From Balanoglossus misakiensis (lineage: Eukaryota > Hemichordata): DNA of 64,000 nt. The notes beneath the pieces are model-generated. The model saw only the letters and a program-made list of their open reading frames with translations, ran no database searches and had not been told where the DNA came from. The stretch spans positions 7,750,001-7,814,000 of the forward strand of contig CM082583.2 in assembly GCA_040954595.2 (NCBI GenBank). Reading direction: 5' to 3'. Shown piece after piece: positions 1 to 13,900 of this stretch; positions within the stretch are counted from its first letter, which is position 1, and each line of letters opens with the position of its first letter. The position numbers and the translations under genes were made by a program.

Positions 1-3000
1 GTTATTAAAGATTATGTAGGCTTCCTTGAACGTCTGCTCACTTAATTCCTGAGATTTCGTCATCATGTTTCTGCTTTGTTGTAATTGTGGTCACTTCGAA
101 TTATGCAGATCTCATTTATTCCAAGAAATCGGCCTGGAAAACGCGTGCAAGGGACAATGAATTGATTCCTCGACCCGCGGCTACCCCAGTTCTTGTAGCT
201 TAACTTCAGTGGATATGTCAATTATTAATCGCAGGGAAGTCTTCAAAGTGATCAACAAATGCTAGCGACAATGCGTCAGTGCTGTGCGTTCCCAGCGGAA
301 TTAATGGCTGTGTCGTTACCGACGTTAAATTTTCTGACTTTGCCGGTCGTTACATTCGGATTACTCGAGCTCATCGTGTGTTTATAAAGCAATTAAATTT
401 TTCATCGCCGATTTGGTCCAACCTTTGCGTGACACCGTAAATTAATTTCCCCGCCTGGCAAATTGAAAGCTGCCCCCCAACCGAACACGAACAAAGCGTT
501 TCCTTAAAATGATCGCCACGTGCTTTGTTCTTTCCAGCGATAAAGTCATAAATGTCATTTTCAACGAATCTTTGCGCGTATGTTTACATTAAAATTGTAC
601 AGTATCCATCCCGACGTAAGTCATAATATTGATTTGTGTTTTTCTTCTAAAATTGCCGTAACATTTCTCCTCCACTGGCTTTTCTAAACCCATTAGGGAA
701 AAATCAGGTAACCGGATTTTGCGTTTGACGTGTCCCAATTTTTTGACGAGACATCCTGTGAATTGTATTTTTTCATTGTAAAAATGTATAACTTTCCTTA
801 CTGCGGTATGTACGAAAAATCGATGACGTCGTTAAGCACTTAAGTTCTCTTTTGTTTAAGGTCGGAATTGTTTATTAATCAACATGTTGCTCACGAGTTT
901 ATTTTAATCACATATGTACCACCTGAGAGGGTCCGTTACTACCGATCAAAACGTGCGCCCCATATAATCACAATTCTACCGTATGCAACCATTTATGTGC
1001 AGATGACATTAATGAATACATGTTGGCATTAGAAGTCTTTTTCTCGTTGTCATTATGTAACGTGGGTGAGTCTAAGGCACGGACATTCTTCAAGTCAAAT
1101 AGAAGACTATATCACAGGCTAAGCTTCACACAAAAAACGACGGTAGCCATTAGGAGGTTTATCAGTATACACTTACTAAAATACATATCGCATCATTGAG
1201 GTTGTGCGTCACTAGGAATTTAATGGCCGCTTTAAGTGTTTACAGAGGATACCAGCAGACACCAATTTACCGAAATACGGTTAATCCGAACAATCTTTTC
1301 TTACCTGTCGATGATGAAATGTTACTGATAATGCCTATTTTATCAGTCACGTCAGCTTAAGGTAGACTTTTGTGGGGGGGGGGGGGCGGCAAGGATTCGA
1401 AAGTGAGTAAATAGTATCTCATGCATGACGGTGATTATTTTGTCGTTCAGCCGAGATAAAAAAAATGAATGTGGGGATGGGCATTTTCTGTCGGTCAGCA
1501 GACGAACACCAGTGCTGCACTAATAATGGTGAAAAATGAGAAGAGTTATTTCCCCAACCTCTTTGAGTACTATGGACCAAGTCCTACGTTTAGTGGCAAC
1601 AGCGCTTACAACTTGATTTGATACCAAAACGAATCGTCACTGAGGTAACGAGTATCCATGGCAGCTCTCAGTTGTTTGTGAAAACAAAGGCTAAAAGGCT
1701 TGAACGCAAAAGTTAAAACTACAAAGGCGTGCAAAATACCATACAAACCGACCAGCGCGGACTAAAACACTAGAAAGCAATTATTAGCTAAAACATACGG
1801 ACACGCACTACACACACGACGTCCACAAATGGAGATTGAAAGTAGAACTACATTTCGGGTTCAACCCCTATTAATACCTGTGTACCTACAAGAGAATAAT
1901 GACTGACACCGATAAATGATAACTCGCCATACATTTCACGAGTAATAATCTAGGGCTTGTTTCAACATGTACGTGATTCGCGTTACCCATAATCACAGAT
2001 TTCGCCCGCAGTGGCCAAAGAAGACGTATGTTGACGCGGTATATCACACGCTAAAAATGGTGGCACATTTCGTTTAAACCGGTTCCGAACCACTACCAGT
2101 CTATACCAGCACGCTGAAAGTGATTCGAAACTATACAGGCAGATGTAACCCTATACTATATCGCCGTTGGTGCTCCATTCAACGTGCAAAACTTGTTGTC
2201 GCGAACACGAAAAGGCCAAAAGCGTGATTACATTAATTCACTCCGCAAACAGCCCTCGTTATTATCAGCATCAGGCAGAAGGAAATTAAAAGTTCGTTTT
2301 CCATGACGCATCCCGAAAATTATCTTCGCCGAGAACAAAAACAACTCTATCGGTTTATCGCTGGCGTGGTTTAAACCCGTTATTGTTAATACGGTACCGA
2401 ACATTATCAAGCAAGCATCGCTGTATGTTATGACATACGTTCACAGTGTTTATGTCATTCAACCAAGGACGTATGTCACATCGTATTTCTGTATCCAAAA
2501 ATTCAATTTGCATGTTCCCAAGAGAAACTAATTTATCGCGCCAATATTGTGTGACCGACAAATCATCATATTAGCTTCCTGTTCGTTCGACGTACCCCCA
2601 TTTCAGCAAGGTCCACGCTTGATGAGTGGTGAAGTGGCATAATTATATTGGCTGGGGAATTGCTGCAAGCCAGTAACAAATATATTCCTAATTAAGAATA
2701 AATCCATATACTTCGCCAATAATCTCAGAGAAATTAAAGATTCCCAGTGTTGTCTTTTCCTATTCTTTCCATCCAAAATCTCCTCGCACAAAACTCCTGA
2801 TGACAATATACCAAATGAATAAAAGTAATTTTATAGAGAGCACTGTTTAGTCAGCAATATTCCATTATTCGTAAAAAGTGAAAATACCATGAAAATATAT
2901 TGAACGGGAATAATACAATTAGCGGTCGTTCTTTAATTTTGTTGATCTAGTACCAGAAGTATGAAAGGTAAATTAATGGTTTGTGGATCTGGTAAATCAG

Positions 3001-6000
3001 AGATGCGAGCACCTAATCATTGCATTCGATAATGCAAAAAATATAATAATTCTGTCCTCCTCCCCCCCCCCCCCCCCACGATTTCCAGTTAACAGAATGC
3101 CGCAGTTTGAATGACACTCACGCGTATTTTTTAAGTCTTTAGAAATCAACTAGTTTTCGGTCGAATGGTGCTTCAGGGAGAACGTATAATTGTATATTTC
3201 AATCAAGAAGACCGCGTCCTCTAACGGGAAATGATTGTACGATATTTCAAAGTGGAAGTAAGCCTTTGTAGACACCGTTTCGCCAATTTTAGGAGGCCAT
3301 CTAAATTACTTGACATACGACAGCACTTTCCCGAATGGTGAATAAAAGCATCGACATTATGTAGTTTGTCACAATTTGTTCTCGCGGGATTGTTGATTTT
3401 TACGGTCCGAAACAGGGGTATCGTAAAACAATTGTGTCAGTTGCTTGCATTGTACATATACATATGATGGCAAGGGTTGTGTTTCTCCTGCACCCGTATG
3501 CACTGCGTTGGTCTTCGATACTCGCATGATAAACCCTTGTGGGACATTTTTGTAAACTACCTAAAGGCGACGTGTACATCCTTAAGAGCGTACGTCGTTA
3601 ACAATGCTCATGCGCATAGTGAAGTTATTGCGATAGTAATTCCCGACTGCGTGATTTTTATCATCATTACAGCGCCGTGCATTACTTCGTGATTTGCACA
3701 TTTACATCGATCACGGTGAATAAAGAGCTTGCTGAACACAATTTACTTTTATTTTCATCTTTTTTTTCGAAGGTCGGTCGCTTTCAAAAGAGAACGGCGA
3801 CTGTAGGTATTGTCACGATCTCCCATTCAAATAGGCGGGAACTGTATCATATCTCGTATATATGCACTCCGTTTCTGTTAATCAAAGTCTGGTTAATCCT
3901 AGAACATGACACTGCTCCAAATTGAACTGACACTCAGCTGGTATTGACTGAATTGCATTTATTGCGTCGGGTGAGACTTTATATGTGGTGTTCAGTGTGT
4001 AGGGAAAATCTGTTTCTCAAAAAGCCCATAATCTTCGTTTTATTGAAATACCATGCATGGAGGTGCGTGGGAGCTGGGTAAAAGCAACTACATGCAAGTT
4101 GATATACTCTGCAAATCTTTGCTGGCTCCTTTTTTCAAAATTACTGGAGATTTATACAGAGGTTTACATGACGTACTTTGAACTGCTTTTACGAGTCGTA
4201 AGGATATTATTTTATGTTGTACATTCATGCAAAGCTTGAAAAAAAGATTAAAATCTGTAACTTTGGAATATTTGAATAGGATATTAATCTCATAAATCAC
4301 TTCTTGAAATCAAATCCATATGTCGCCAGTGACAGGTGCAACTCGTAAAGGTTTTCGTTTAGGGAGATTTAAGTACTTACAGGGAGGAGTAAATCTGAAG
4401 GCAAGCTTTATTTTACATGTAAAATTTTATTATCAGAGTCCCGCCAGATTAAAATAAATATTTAAGATAATCCAATTCGCGTTTGTTATTAAAATGGCCT
4501 TCGCTTGTGTTCTGGCTGTTCTCTGTCTGGCCCCCGTGCCTGTGCACACGTTACATCTTTTAATAAACAAAGCGATTAAATCCCGATATTAATGCGGGGG
4601 GGGGGGGGGAGATGTAGTAACGATGTCGTTAAAATATGGTCATGTCTGTTCCACAGGCTGCTGTGGCTTGTCTATGTGCATTGTGTGTTACAGTATCTAT
4701 CATGACTCGTTACATTGCCAGGCCCACATCCGCCCTTTTGCGAATACTTCGGATAAATGTATTAATATTGCAAAGGTGTTTCGGTGACCGGCGATGATAT
4801 AAGTTTCATTAGGTAGAGCAACACCTAGTCCCTTTTGCGATTGAATGACAAAATTAATGACTGTGGAGATACGTGACAATAAAATCAATCCGCCATTCTG
4901 TAGTTGTTGATGATGATGCAAACCTGCCGAGCGAAGCCACTAATTAATGTATAACTGCACCTATTTCTACATATCACCGAAGACAGCGAATAGATGGATA
5001 TTAATCTGTAGGAAAAACTCGACAGCAGATCTCATGGAAAAAGTGATGGCATTGTAACTTCAGCTGTACATCAATTAGTTTATCACCAAACGCCTTCGTT
5101 TCTCGAATGTCATACTTGAACGCGTCGACTGCTGGCGTAATTATGGGGCCGCCTTAATGTTTTATCACCTAGTGTTTGTGACGCCGCGAATTCGTAAGAT
5201 AATGTCCCGGCGGAGACTAGCTGGACACGTTGCCATTTAACTTCAACTGACAGCTGTCTTAAGATTGTCAGCCTATCGATGTCATCTTTTCAGTAAAAAT
5301 AAAAAAAAGAGAAACTCAGAGACAGAAAGCGAATGCGCAATGTCATCCAGGTTTCATTTTTAGGAGCGTGTGACCTACTTGTATGTACCTCTGTCCATAA
5401 TTGATAGGAATGACTTCGTATCTGTATAAATTTATGAAAACATCTTCAATTTTTAATATTATCAGTTTGACATACCGCACACACTTGGCATATAAAACAA
5501 TTCGCGGAACGTCCCCACCAGACGTGGTACTGAAATAATCATTCTTGTGACATCTGGAGTGATGGACATGATAGAATGAATGATATCGTGGCTGATAACC
5601 GGTTTAGGAATCGTGTCAAAATAGCTAAAACACTGAGACAATGATGGCTGTACCTGTTTTGATGTCATGGTACGTGGTACGTAGAAAGACTAGTCAAGTA
5701 TTCTTACTGCCGCGGGCACAAACATAGTTATAAATCCATCTGTGTTGCATCTAAGTTGTATTTAGTATACCGGATATCATTTAGTGAAATTTCCATTTAG
5801 TGGGTAAGTCCTTTGAAACAATATAGTAGGCAGATGTTTTGACGACTTCGTCGCGACGCGAAAACAGGGCGATGATAGAATATCCCTTGCAGCGCCAATG
5901 ACGCGATTTATCTTATTTTGATTAGAAGATGTAATAATGCCGTCCCAAACAGGAAATCGAGTAACAATAGACTCAACCAAGTATAAAACATATGCAAATA

Positions 6001-6723
6001 TTTTCCTGGTAAAAAGAATCAATGAAAGAAAGTTCTTTGTTAACAGTCACAAAATTAACATGTTAATATGTTCATTCCAAGAACCCATCTTTGTAAGAAG
6101 CATCCCAAGATTTTTTTTTAACTATTTACTCTTTCAACATCCACACCCTTCATTTTTTAACGGAGATGGACCGAATTACTTTGTTATTCCTGAAGCCCAT
6201 TATCACTTCTCTTGTTTTGTATGCATTCAAGATGAAGTTATTACTGTCACGCGATGTACATTTTAATAATGTGACCGCGGTGACTATTCAATTGAGAAGA
6301 TAGTTGAGAGAAAATCAAGCTGAAGATTTAGTGTTTGACGGTCTAGCTTATGTGATACAGTTCTAATTTTCAAGACTTTGCTTCAATAAGCGTTAACCCC
6401 ATTCCAAACAACTGTAAGTTCGAACTAGTTCTCCATCTAGGTATACCTACAGGTGTTGCCTCCATTAGGAGTGCGTTTTCTCGGAATATGATACACTTTC
6501 TGGGATGATCTTATACAAAGTGCTTCTTTATCTTCGCACCAACAATATTGGTATTCCTTAAGATTTCAGTAAATTCCTTTCCATCGATTTCATTTTATTT
6601 TTTTGTGTATTCCGTTCCCCTAATTGCCCCACAAAACATACTTGGGGAAATAGAGTAGCCAGGTGTTGCAGTCGGGTATGTTTAGGATAAGGAGGTAAAC
6701 AAGTTGTACACCATGGGTCTATT
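1..6723. other. Gene-poor stretch, no recognised gene
   Basis: Only short open frames occur here (the longest is about 109 codons, at 5937-6266 on the plus strand), and none has a recognisable motif or convincing splice context. The sequence holds three homopolymer runs: G13 at 1374-1386, C16 at 3062-3077 and G14 at 4596-4609. I saw no tRNA, transposon protein or tandem array. Confidence 0.6.
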
Positions 6724-6725
6724 CT

Positions 6726-6796
6726 TCCATCCATCCATCCATCCATCCACCCGTCCGTCCGTCCATCCGTCCGCCTGTCCAATTCAATTCAATTCA
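6726..6796. repeat. Compound CCAT/CCGT microsatellite plus AATTC run
   Basis: CCAT tetranucleotides (6726-6750) pass into CCGT and mixed units up to 6780. They are followed directly by three copies of AATTC (6781-6796). The open frames across it are simple translations of the repeat (PSIHPS on one strand, WMDGWMDG on the other) and are not genes. Confidence 0.9.
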
Positions 6797-9700
6797 GGTA
6801 TAATTCAAGACAGTCTATATATACGCCATAAATCGTTAGATATAAAATGGTGTCATAATCACCACATAACGCCCGCCAACATTCAGTATGATAACACTAC
6901 AGGACGATTATTGTTCAATCAGAATCATGTCTGACTTTATGTTCCGGAAATGTTTGACACAACCAGACGCAGACATATCGATGAACACAGACAAACTGAC
7001 TCAAAACAGACACATGTCCACAAATACAAGCTACGCCAAAACGCGGTCAAAAATTAGAAACCTGTCGCACAAACACATCGATACGTTGAAAAAAACTGCT
7101 ATTTTATCGACCCTTACTGTATTGAAGCATTAGAAAGAACTGATAGAAAAGTCAGACGTAAAGAGATACACAGTCTTGTAAATGTACGCCAGTAAACTTA
7201 AATGATTATCTGATGGCTAGGTAGGAATGCGGTGAATCACAATCATCACTAATGACAGGCCTTTCTATAGCTCGTCGACGTCACGTACGTAACCAGGCAA
7301 AAATCATTTTATTCCGTGTGTAGACGTGAAGTATTGTTAAAAGTCTGTTTCTGTATGCATGAAAGGCAGCTGCGAGGGACTAGGCTCTGATGTTAGCCTC
7401 CCAATTTGCCTGGTCACAGAGCCGAACAGTTTCCTGCTATTACGGCGTGTACGCCATGTGTTAGGTGCCTAAGCAATGGACCCGGCTTCGTATTACGGTC
7501 AATCGACAACCTGGCACGCAATAAGATTTTACTAAGTAATATCTGGATGCGCTCCTCAATACGTTTTACGGTGCCGACAAAGGGGAGAAATTGCTTTTCA
7601 GTGCAGAGCAGTTCACAGCTTAAATGACTACGTGAGAATGATGCTTATTCCCGATCTCCAATGAACAACATACGCTGTTCTCTCGAGTGATAAAATTAGC
7701 TCCTACTGCGAGGCAACGGTTTGAATATCGGATGTGCGCTTCGAATAGAATTGCTAAGAAGCGAAAATCGTTGGGATTGTACAGCTTTACATGTTTTTCT
7801 CCAAAAATGACTGTTTCCCACACCACATTAAATAAGAATTTATCGTTTCTTGGGTTAAGCATAAACTCGCGTTGCAATTTCGGCAGAAACGCGGCATGGC
7901 CACACCTGGCAAAACCTACACCTGCTTGGCGGACGTAAAAGGATGTGTGTTGCATAATTTAGCATGTAAAGTGCACATCTCGCACGGTGACCTAGCGTCC
8001 AACACAGTTAGAAAGAATCAACTGTGCCGTACACGAGTGAAAATGCGTCATTGCGATCACCTGTCGAGGTAATTTTGAATAAAGAGCGTCCGTTTTACCT
8101 CCGAGGGAAGCCATACGTCTTCTGACTAGCGGTCACAGCTTATGTGTGTCGTGATCGTAAAGAGCCCACGACATTTATTCCCAACCTACGTGATGCTAAT
8201 AGTCGCCACCTGATCAGTGACGAAGTGTGTCCTTTCAGTCGTGGCACAGTCTGGTGCAGAGAAACTAAGCCAATTTGTTATTTTAGCCTTTAGTATAGGA
8301 TTTCTTGAACTGCGCTTATCACACTTAACTCCAAGAGATAAGATAAAATTCTGCGCAAAGTACGTGTTATTTATCGCTCTTTCGACGTATTCACAGGAAA
8401 TACAAGACTGCCAACGGGACTTAGAAAAATCAGCAATCATATTTTATTTCTTTCCTGCTCAAATGCATCGCGTTAAACTGCGTGGCCTGAGGGCCCGCAA
8501 CGATGCTCTGGTGGACGAGCTGTTTTTACGATACACGGCACTGTTTACGGCTATTCGCGACCCAACAATGAATAAAACGCATTTCTGAAGGAAAGGCAGC
8601 CATTTACGAATAAATAGGCGCAATTCAAGGAAAATTATCGATTTTATGGGGACAATAAATTTTTTACGCTTCTGATCAAAATAAAGCTTTTACAAATACA
8701 GCGGCCTTCCGTGACGGGCTATGTGTTCAAACTGAATGTCCTGTTTTAAGAAACTATAAGAATAAACTTTCAATGTTTATCGATTCCCTGATGGTTCAAC
8801 TTCCTGGGAAATGTTGGCGCAATCGCAACGAGCTGATTGGCCATTCACCTCACACGCGCGCGCGCACATTTCAAGCGGTGCCTTGAAGTGTATGGCGACG
8901 CTTAGGGGTTATTTGAGAATGGACGAAACTGATCAAGAATAGGAAGCCCTAGAGGGCAGATGATTAGCGCATACATCATAACAGCGTCAAGAGTTTCATT
9001 TGCAGTCTTCTTATCGTATTCTGCTTACACAATTCCATTTAAGGACCATGTCTCTTGGCGCATGTAATACTCCTCGCAGAGGTATCAAACGATTACTCCG
9101 ATTTGTGTTTTATGCACGATTTTAATGTAGACCATTTTCTTCGCTCCTTGTCTATTAAACGCTGATTGGGACAAGTTTTTTGTCTCATTATAGGAGATCT
9201 CGACTGGAGATAAAGAATATTAAAGATGGCAGGCGATAAAGTCGACGTTTCTATCGTCGAATTGGAACAAGCCATGCAATACGCCAGACAAAACTGGTGG
9301 TATAGTCTGGGCAGGACAATAAACAAGCAGGCTTTGATCTCTATCACAATCGAAAAGGGACCACATGTCAGTACCAAAGTGTAATTTGCATACACAAACC
9401 AGAATTCACGCGCGTATAACGAGTACATGTATTAGAAATGCGTTTGCAGCACTTTATTTCCACATCATTGAAAGATAAGCAACATTTATACGACGGCTAC
9501 ATAATCAAACCAATAGGGACATATATACCATTGTGGATCATGTTTTGAGAGTGCTTGACGCGCATGATGGTTAACCCGTGGCGGGGGAAAATGAGCTATA
9601 ATATCAGCCTTTACTTCCAGATGCTTCAGCCTAGGTGTCAGCACGCAAATTGCTTCATATCATAAAATTTCACTGCTGATTAAAGTCGCGCTTTGCAATT

Positions 9701-10460
9701 TACTGCATCGAGTGCAGGTCGCCGGGTAAAGCACATCCCGAGGGTACCTTTACAATCTAACTGCCGAAAGAGGACATCGTTAGCTAGGATAGCTTCACTC
9801 TTCCTAAGATACATAAATTCCATAAATAGAAGTTTCACCTACGCGCCACAATAGTCATAACCAAGCTGAGTTACAAATTTCACAGTCAAACATACATGCG
9901 TGGGATGCGCTTCTAAGAAAACCGCGGGTTCCAGGAATGCGCCCAAGAATATTTGCAGAGACTCTTCACTTTGCGAAATGACTTCTAAAATTAGAAGCAT
10001 TGATGGAAAGTATGGAATATGAAGTCCGTATCGCTATAACGACTATCAGTTACTGGCGGGCATTACGTCACTAGGCGTCTATCCATTCCATCGATAGCTA
10101 TGATAATGGAAGGATATTCTTCTCTAATCCATTTGCTGTTTTAAAAGTCAAATAGCTCACTCCATTTCTGTGATGGAAGAACTTATAAAGCGCGGTTACA
10201 AACTAGTCCAATCGAGTGTATTCAAGTCGTAGTTCTGAAAAATACACAGAAATACTCAGAGGGCATGGATGATGAATTCTTATGTTAAGGTAACCATCGG
10301 GGGAAAAATAATGTAAAAGTGGATGAAAGTAAATACCCAGACCTATGTACAAAACATGAAAACAAACTGTTCTTAAATTAAAAAAGGAAGAGCGGGGTAC
10401 ATCTGCTAATGGCTTATTCTGATTAAAATGTCTGATGTTTGTTGTTTTTACCATATACAG
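6797..10460. other. Gene-poor stretch with one Z-DNA-prone run
   Basis: No recognisable gene. Open frames reach 123 codons (8217-8588, plus strand) without any family motif. A run of alternating purine and pyrimidine, CACACGCGCGCGCGCACAT, lies at 8851-8869. The rest is unremarkable AT-rich sequence. Confidence 0.5.
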
Positions 10461-10543
10461 GGATACCTAAGAAATTGAAGTTCGGGCTGGCGCAGAAACG
10501 ATGTAGCTCTATGCCATTTACACCGCTGAGGGCATAAAACAAG

Positions 10544-10579
10544 ATGGCCGACCACAGCACAAAGATCAGCGGCGGAACT
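10544..10579 (+). CDS. Candidate first coding exon of an unrecognised small-exon gene
   Basis: The exon begins with ATG in a strong initiation context (A at -3, G at +4, reading AAGATGG) and encodes MADHSTKISGGT. It runs straight into a good donor, ACT|GTAAGTAT, leaving phase 0. An in-frame TAA lies two codons upstream of the ATG, which fixes the start. The segment is clearly more GC-rich than its flanks. A 5' untranslated part could begin at the acceptor-like site just before 10461 (a T-rich tract ending in CAG). The next phase-compatible exon would be at 10855. I do not recognise the protein. Short ATG-to-donor segments also arise by chance in a window this size, so this is tentative and no function is proposed. 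Confidence 0.33.
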
Positions 10580-10854
10580 GTAAGTATTTTACGCTATTTC
10601 TACAAATTTATGACAATTTGTGTCACATAATATGTAGTGGAATTGGTGGGTAAAAGTTTTCTGTTTAAAGTAAATTAATATATTTCAAATCGTGCCTTTC
10701 TGATTATTGGATCTGATATTATGTCAAATTACATCACAACCAAACAGACGCCACCTTCGTTATTGCCAATTTTAAAACCTGAAAATAACCAGAAAACAGA
10801 GAAGAAAGAGCGCTGATATTTTATATTGAAAAGGAGGTGCAATTTTATTTTCAG

Positions 10855-10905
10855 CCCACGGACACCCAAGAACGACAGGCAATAGTGCAAATGACGAAAT
10901 TAAAG
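10855..10905 (+). CDS. Candidate second exon, 17 codons, phase 0 to 0
   Basis: This 51-nt segment is bounded by an acceptor with a T-rich tract (AATTTTATTTTCAG) and a donor AAG|GTAAAG. In the frame dictated by the upstream exon it is fully open and encodes PTDTQERQAIVQMTKLK, a polar, helix-prone sequence. The entry phase matches the phase-0 exit at 10579, giving a 275-bp intron. A second frame is also open, so openness alone is weak evidence. No family was recognised. Confidence 0.33.
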
Positions 10906-13900
10906 GTAAAGAGTATATAATTTTGTGTCTCTAATATCTTAAAGAAAATTGGTCTCGGCTTCCTCGCTCTACGGCTCAAATTTGAATTCATGGCTGCCAG
11001 GCATCGTTTCCAGCTGTGATGTGACAACGCTATCATTTTCATATAAGCGAGAGATCTGATAGTTGCCTTCACCATGAACGATGCCTAATAGCCAATTCAA
11101 ATCTATAATGGATAACTCTCTGTGACAATGACTAACACTTTGTGATAGCTAAAACGGTTCCATATATCATATGCCTGTCTTTCGGCCGATGAACGACATT
11201 TAAGCTTATCTACTAGCTCGTGACTCCTGCCAAACGAAAAACACCGCTTGAATGTAAAAAACAAGCTTTCTCTAAAGAACCCTGATTTATACGTTTGAAA
11301 GATAGGTGACTGTCTTTCTGCAAAATCAGCATATGAACTACACGCTCTTGCATAACGAATGGGCTGGGAAAATGCATACCCTAACTGAAGATGACGTGAA
11401 ACATCCGGTATTACGTGCAATCGAACTTAAAATTTCATCACGTTTTATGGTTGCCTCTTAACCTTCAAGTGGTTGTTTATAGGAAACCGTGAAACACAAT
11501 TCCAAGTGTATCGCTGTTTAAGGAGAACATTTCCATTACTGACTTACAAAAAAACACTACATCCAATTCGCAGTAAACGTTTGACGGGCGAGACAAGCGA
11601 ATAATAGAGGTCGTCGGTGCTGATGTCCGATGTAAAACAACTCAGATTCAAATTAAAGGAACCTGCATCAGCCAGTCCTTGAATCATTAGAAGGAACATA
11701 AAAGATTGACAGTCCAATTTCTCTAGCCACACTGAAAAACACCGAGGAGATTGGCACTTTAATTTCTGGTGCTGTCAAAAACGTCACTTCAAGTTGGAAA
11801 GGCGAGAAGATAGCACCAATAAATAGACCGCCAGAAGGAAAATAGGACTGGAAATCTCTTGATTAGCATACAGAGTGTGAACTTGGACCATATTGTAGAA
11901 AGTGACATGCGATTTGTCCAGAAAGACTTGCTTGACCTAGTTTCCAAGATATCTGATGAACCTTCATTTCCGTTACTTTGGATATTACCTGCAAAACCAT
12001 CGCCCTCTTGAGCTACTTTTCGCTTTGTGCTAGGCGATACACTTTATGAAAGTAAGCCTTGGAATGCATAAACAGTGACAGCAAGTCCACACATATCATT
12101 CTTTTAAAAATAATTCCGCTCGCCAGACGTTTTTAATGTGCTACTTAAGCATACGCCAGTTTTCAAAGATGGATCTTTCATTTTTGATGGATTGTCTTTT
12201 TTTAAGATTCACTTGAAGATTCATCGTCATTCTATATTTTCAAGTCTCCATTTTTTTCTTGTACAAACAGCGGCAATGTTCTTTCTCGCTCTCTTTTTAC
12301 ACAGAGTCACTTAAGTCTAATGTGCCCAATACTCCAGATAGTCTGATGTATAGGCCGGTGTCCATCGGTGATACACGTATCCCAATACGCGGTTATACGA
12401 TATCGTATTTTGTGGCCTTGGTGATATCGGTCGCCCATCCCCTCTGTCGCCGTAACAAAGAACGTGCGACAGGAGAATTAATACAATAACTCTACTTCAT
12501 GGTGTTTGCTAATCCCGAGGGAACGCCATATTAGCAAGTAATAGCGCCGAAAAGATATCCATCTCGCGACCTATATGAGCAAGAAAGGAGATGGTATCAC
12601 AACTATCGTCAGTCCTCCATTTTGAAAGAATACGACCCCTGGTCGTGTGTTCCTTTCTTTCCATAAAAAGCCACGCAAAGTATTCAGTTACTTTTATCCC
12701 CTGCCTCCATTGATTCAAAGTAAATGATGTCACATTTCCGATATTTACGTATTATAGTTTTTTGTATAAACATTGATATTTGTCCTCTGACCTTGCTTCA
12801 TATTTGTGTGAGGTGACTACATGTTTCGCTGAGTTCCCCAAAGAAAAAGTACAAACACGAGCAGCTGGCTTGACAGCTGTCTATTTACATTAGATAAACT
12901 CTAATGGCCTTATGCATAAAAACTATAAAGAAAACAGACTGAATGGATTTTATTCATCTGACAGACGCGAGCTAAGAAAACACAGTGTGGTGATATCACC
13001 TTTAAAGTGTAGCTCTTTAAATACATAACGGTGTTTACCCTGGCAGAGAGTCGCCTACAGGTATTATCGACTTTCGCGTAAAAGGTAAAAAGTACAAGCA
13101 TGTTCGCCCTGTGTTCTTTTTTGCTCTTCCAACTGTCAACTGGAATGTATTTACCCGCCCGTCTGCTGCGAGATTGTCAACCGTGCATGCAAACACCAGA
13201 ATTAAACAAGAACCATGGTATCTGATTAGGGATTTGAGGACAAGGCACTCGGAAATCCTGATGGTTACACCATCACGTTATCCAACCGGCTATGCATATA
13301 TATACACGGGTGGCGTCGACGAGTGGCGAACGAGTCGGCAATCATCGCCGGTCTAGTGACCAGAAAACTGTGCGCCCGGCACACTGTTGCCGTGAACTGA
13401 TGACGGCGACCCCTTTTAATGCAAATAGGAACTATTTATGGAAACAGAATTCTACACCTTTTCTTGAAAGCGTCAAATAGTGCACACAATGCCTCGCCAT
13501 TCACACGTACGTGTACCTTGAGGCTGTGACTCCTTTTCCATTCGCGCTGTCTACATCATTATTCATACACGTTTGCATATTTTGGTGTCAGTGTAAGAAA
13601 TGAACACAGTGAAATATACGACCTACTCCAGGAATGTTTGGCAAGGCTTCATTTAAGTGGGCATTGCAATTAAATTAAATCAAGCTAAAATCTCACAAAA
13701 GAGTGCACGACAGAGAAGCAAATTGCTGGTACCGGTTTAATTGTTGTCTCCAGGAATTTCGATCCAACAAGCATTTCACATCGTAGAAACAATAACGGGG
13801 AGGGGGGTATTATACAATCTGTATAAAAGAAAATCCAATTTACATTTATCACAAGGAATAAATATGCCGCCGACAACAAGGGTGATGATATCAACAAAAA

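Noticed and set aside
1075-1095. TAAGGCACGG, resembling the start of miR-124
   Set aside because: Only the first nine to ten bases agree and no foldback precursor is evident.
5937-8588. Open frames of 109, 111 and 123 codons in the first 9 kb
   Set aside because: No recognisable motifs. Two overlap on opposite strands (7620-7955), as expected by chance.
10780-10800. Strong minus-strand acceptor tract
   Set aside because: The following minus-strand frames close quickly or lack a donor. It also lies inside the candidate plus-strand intron.
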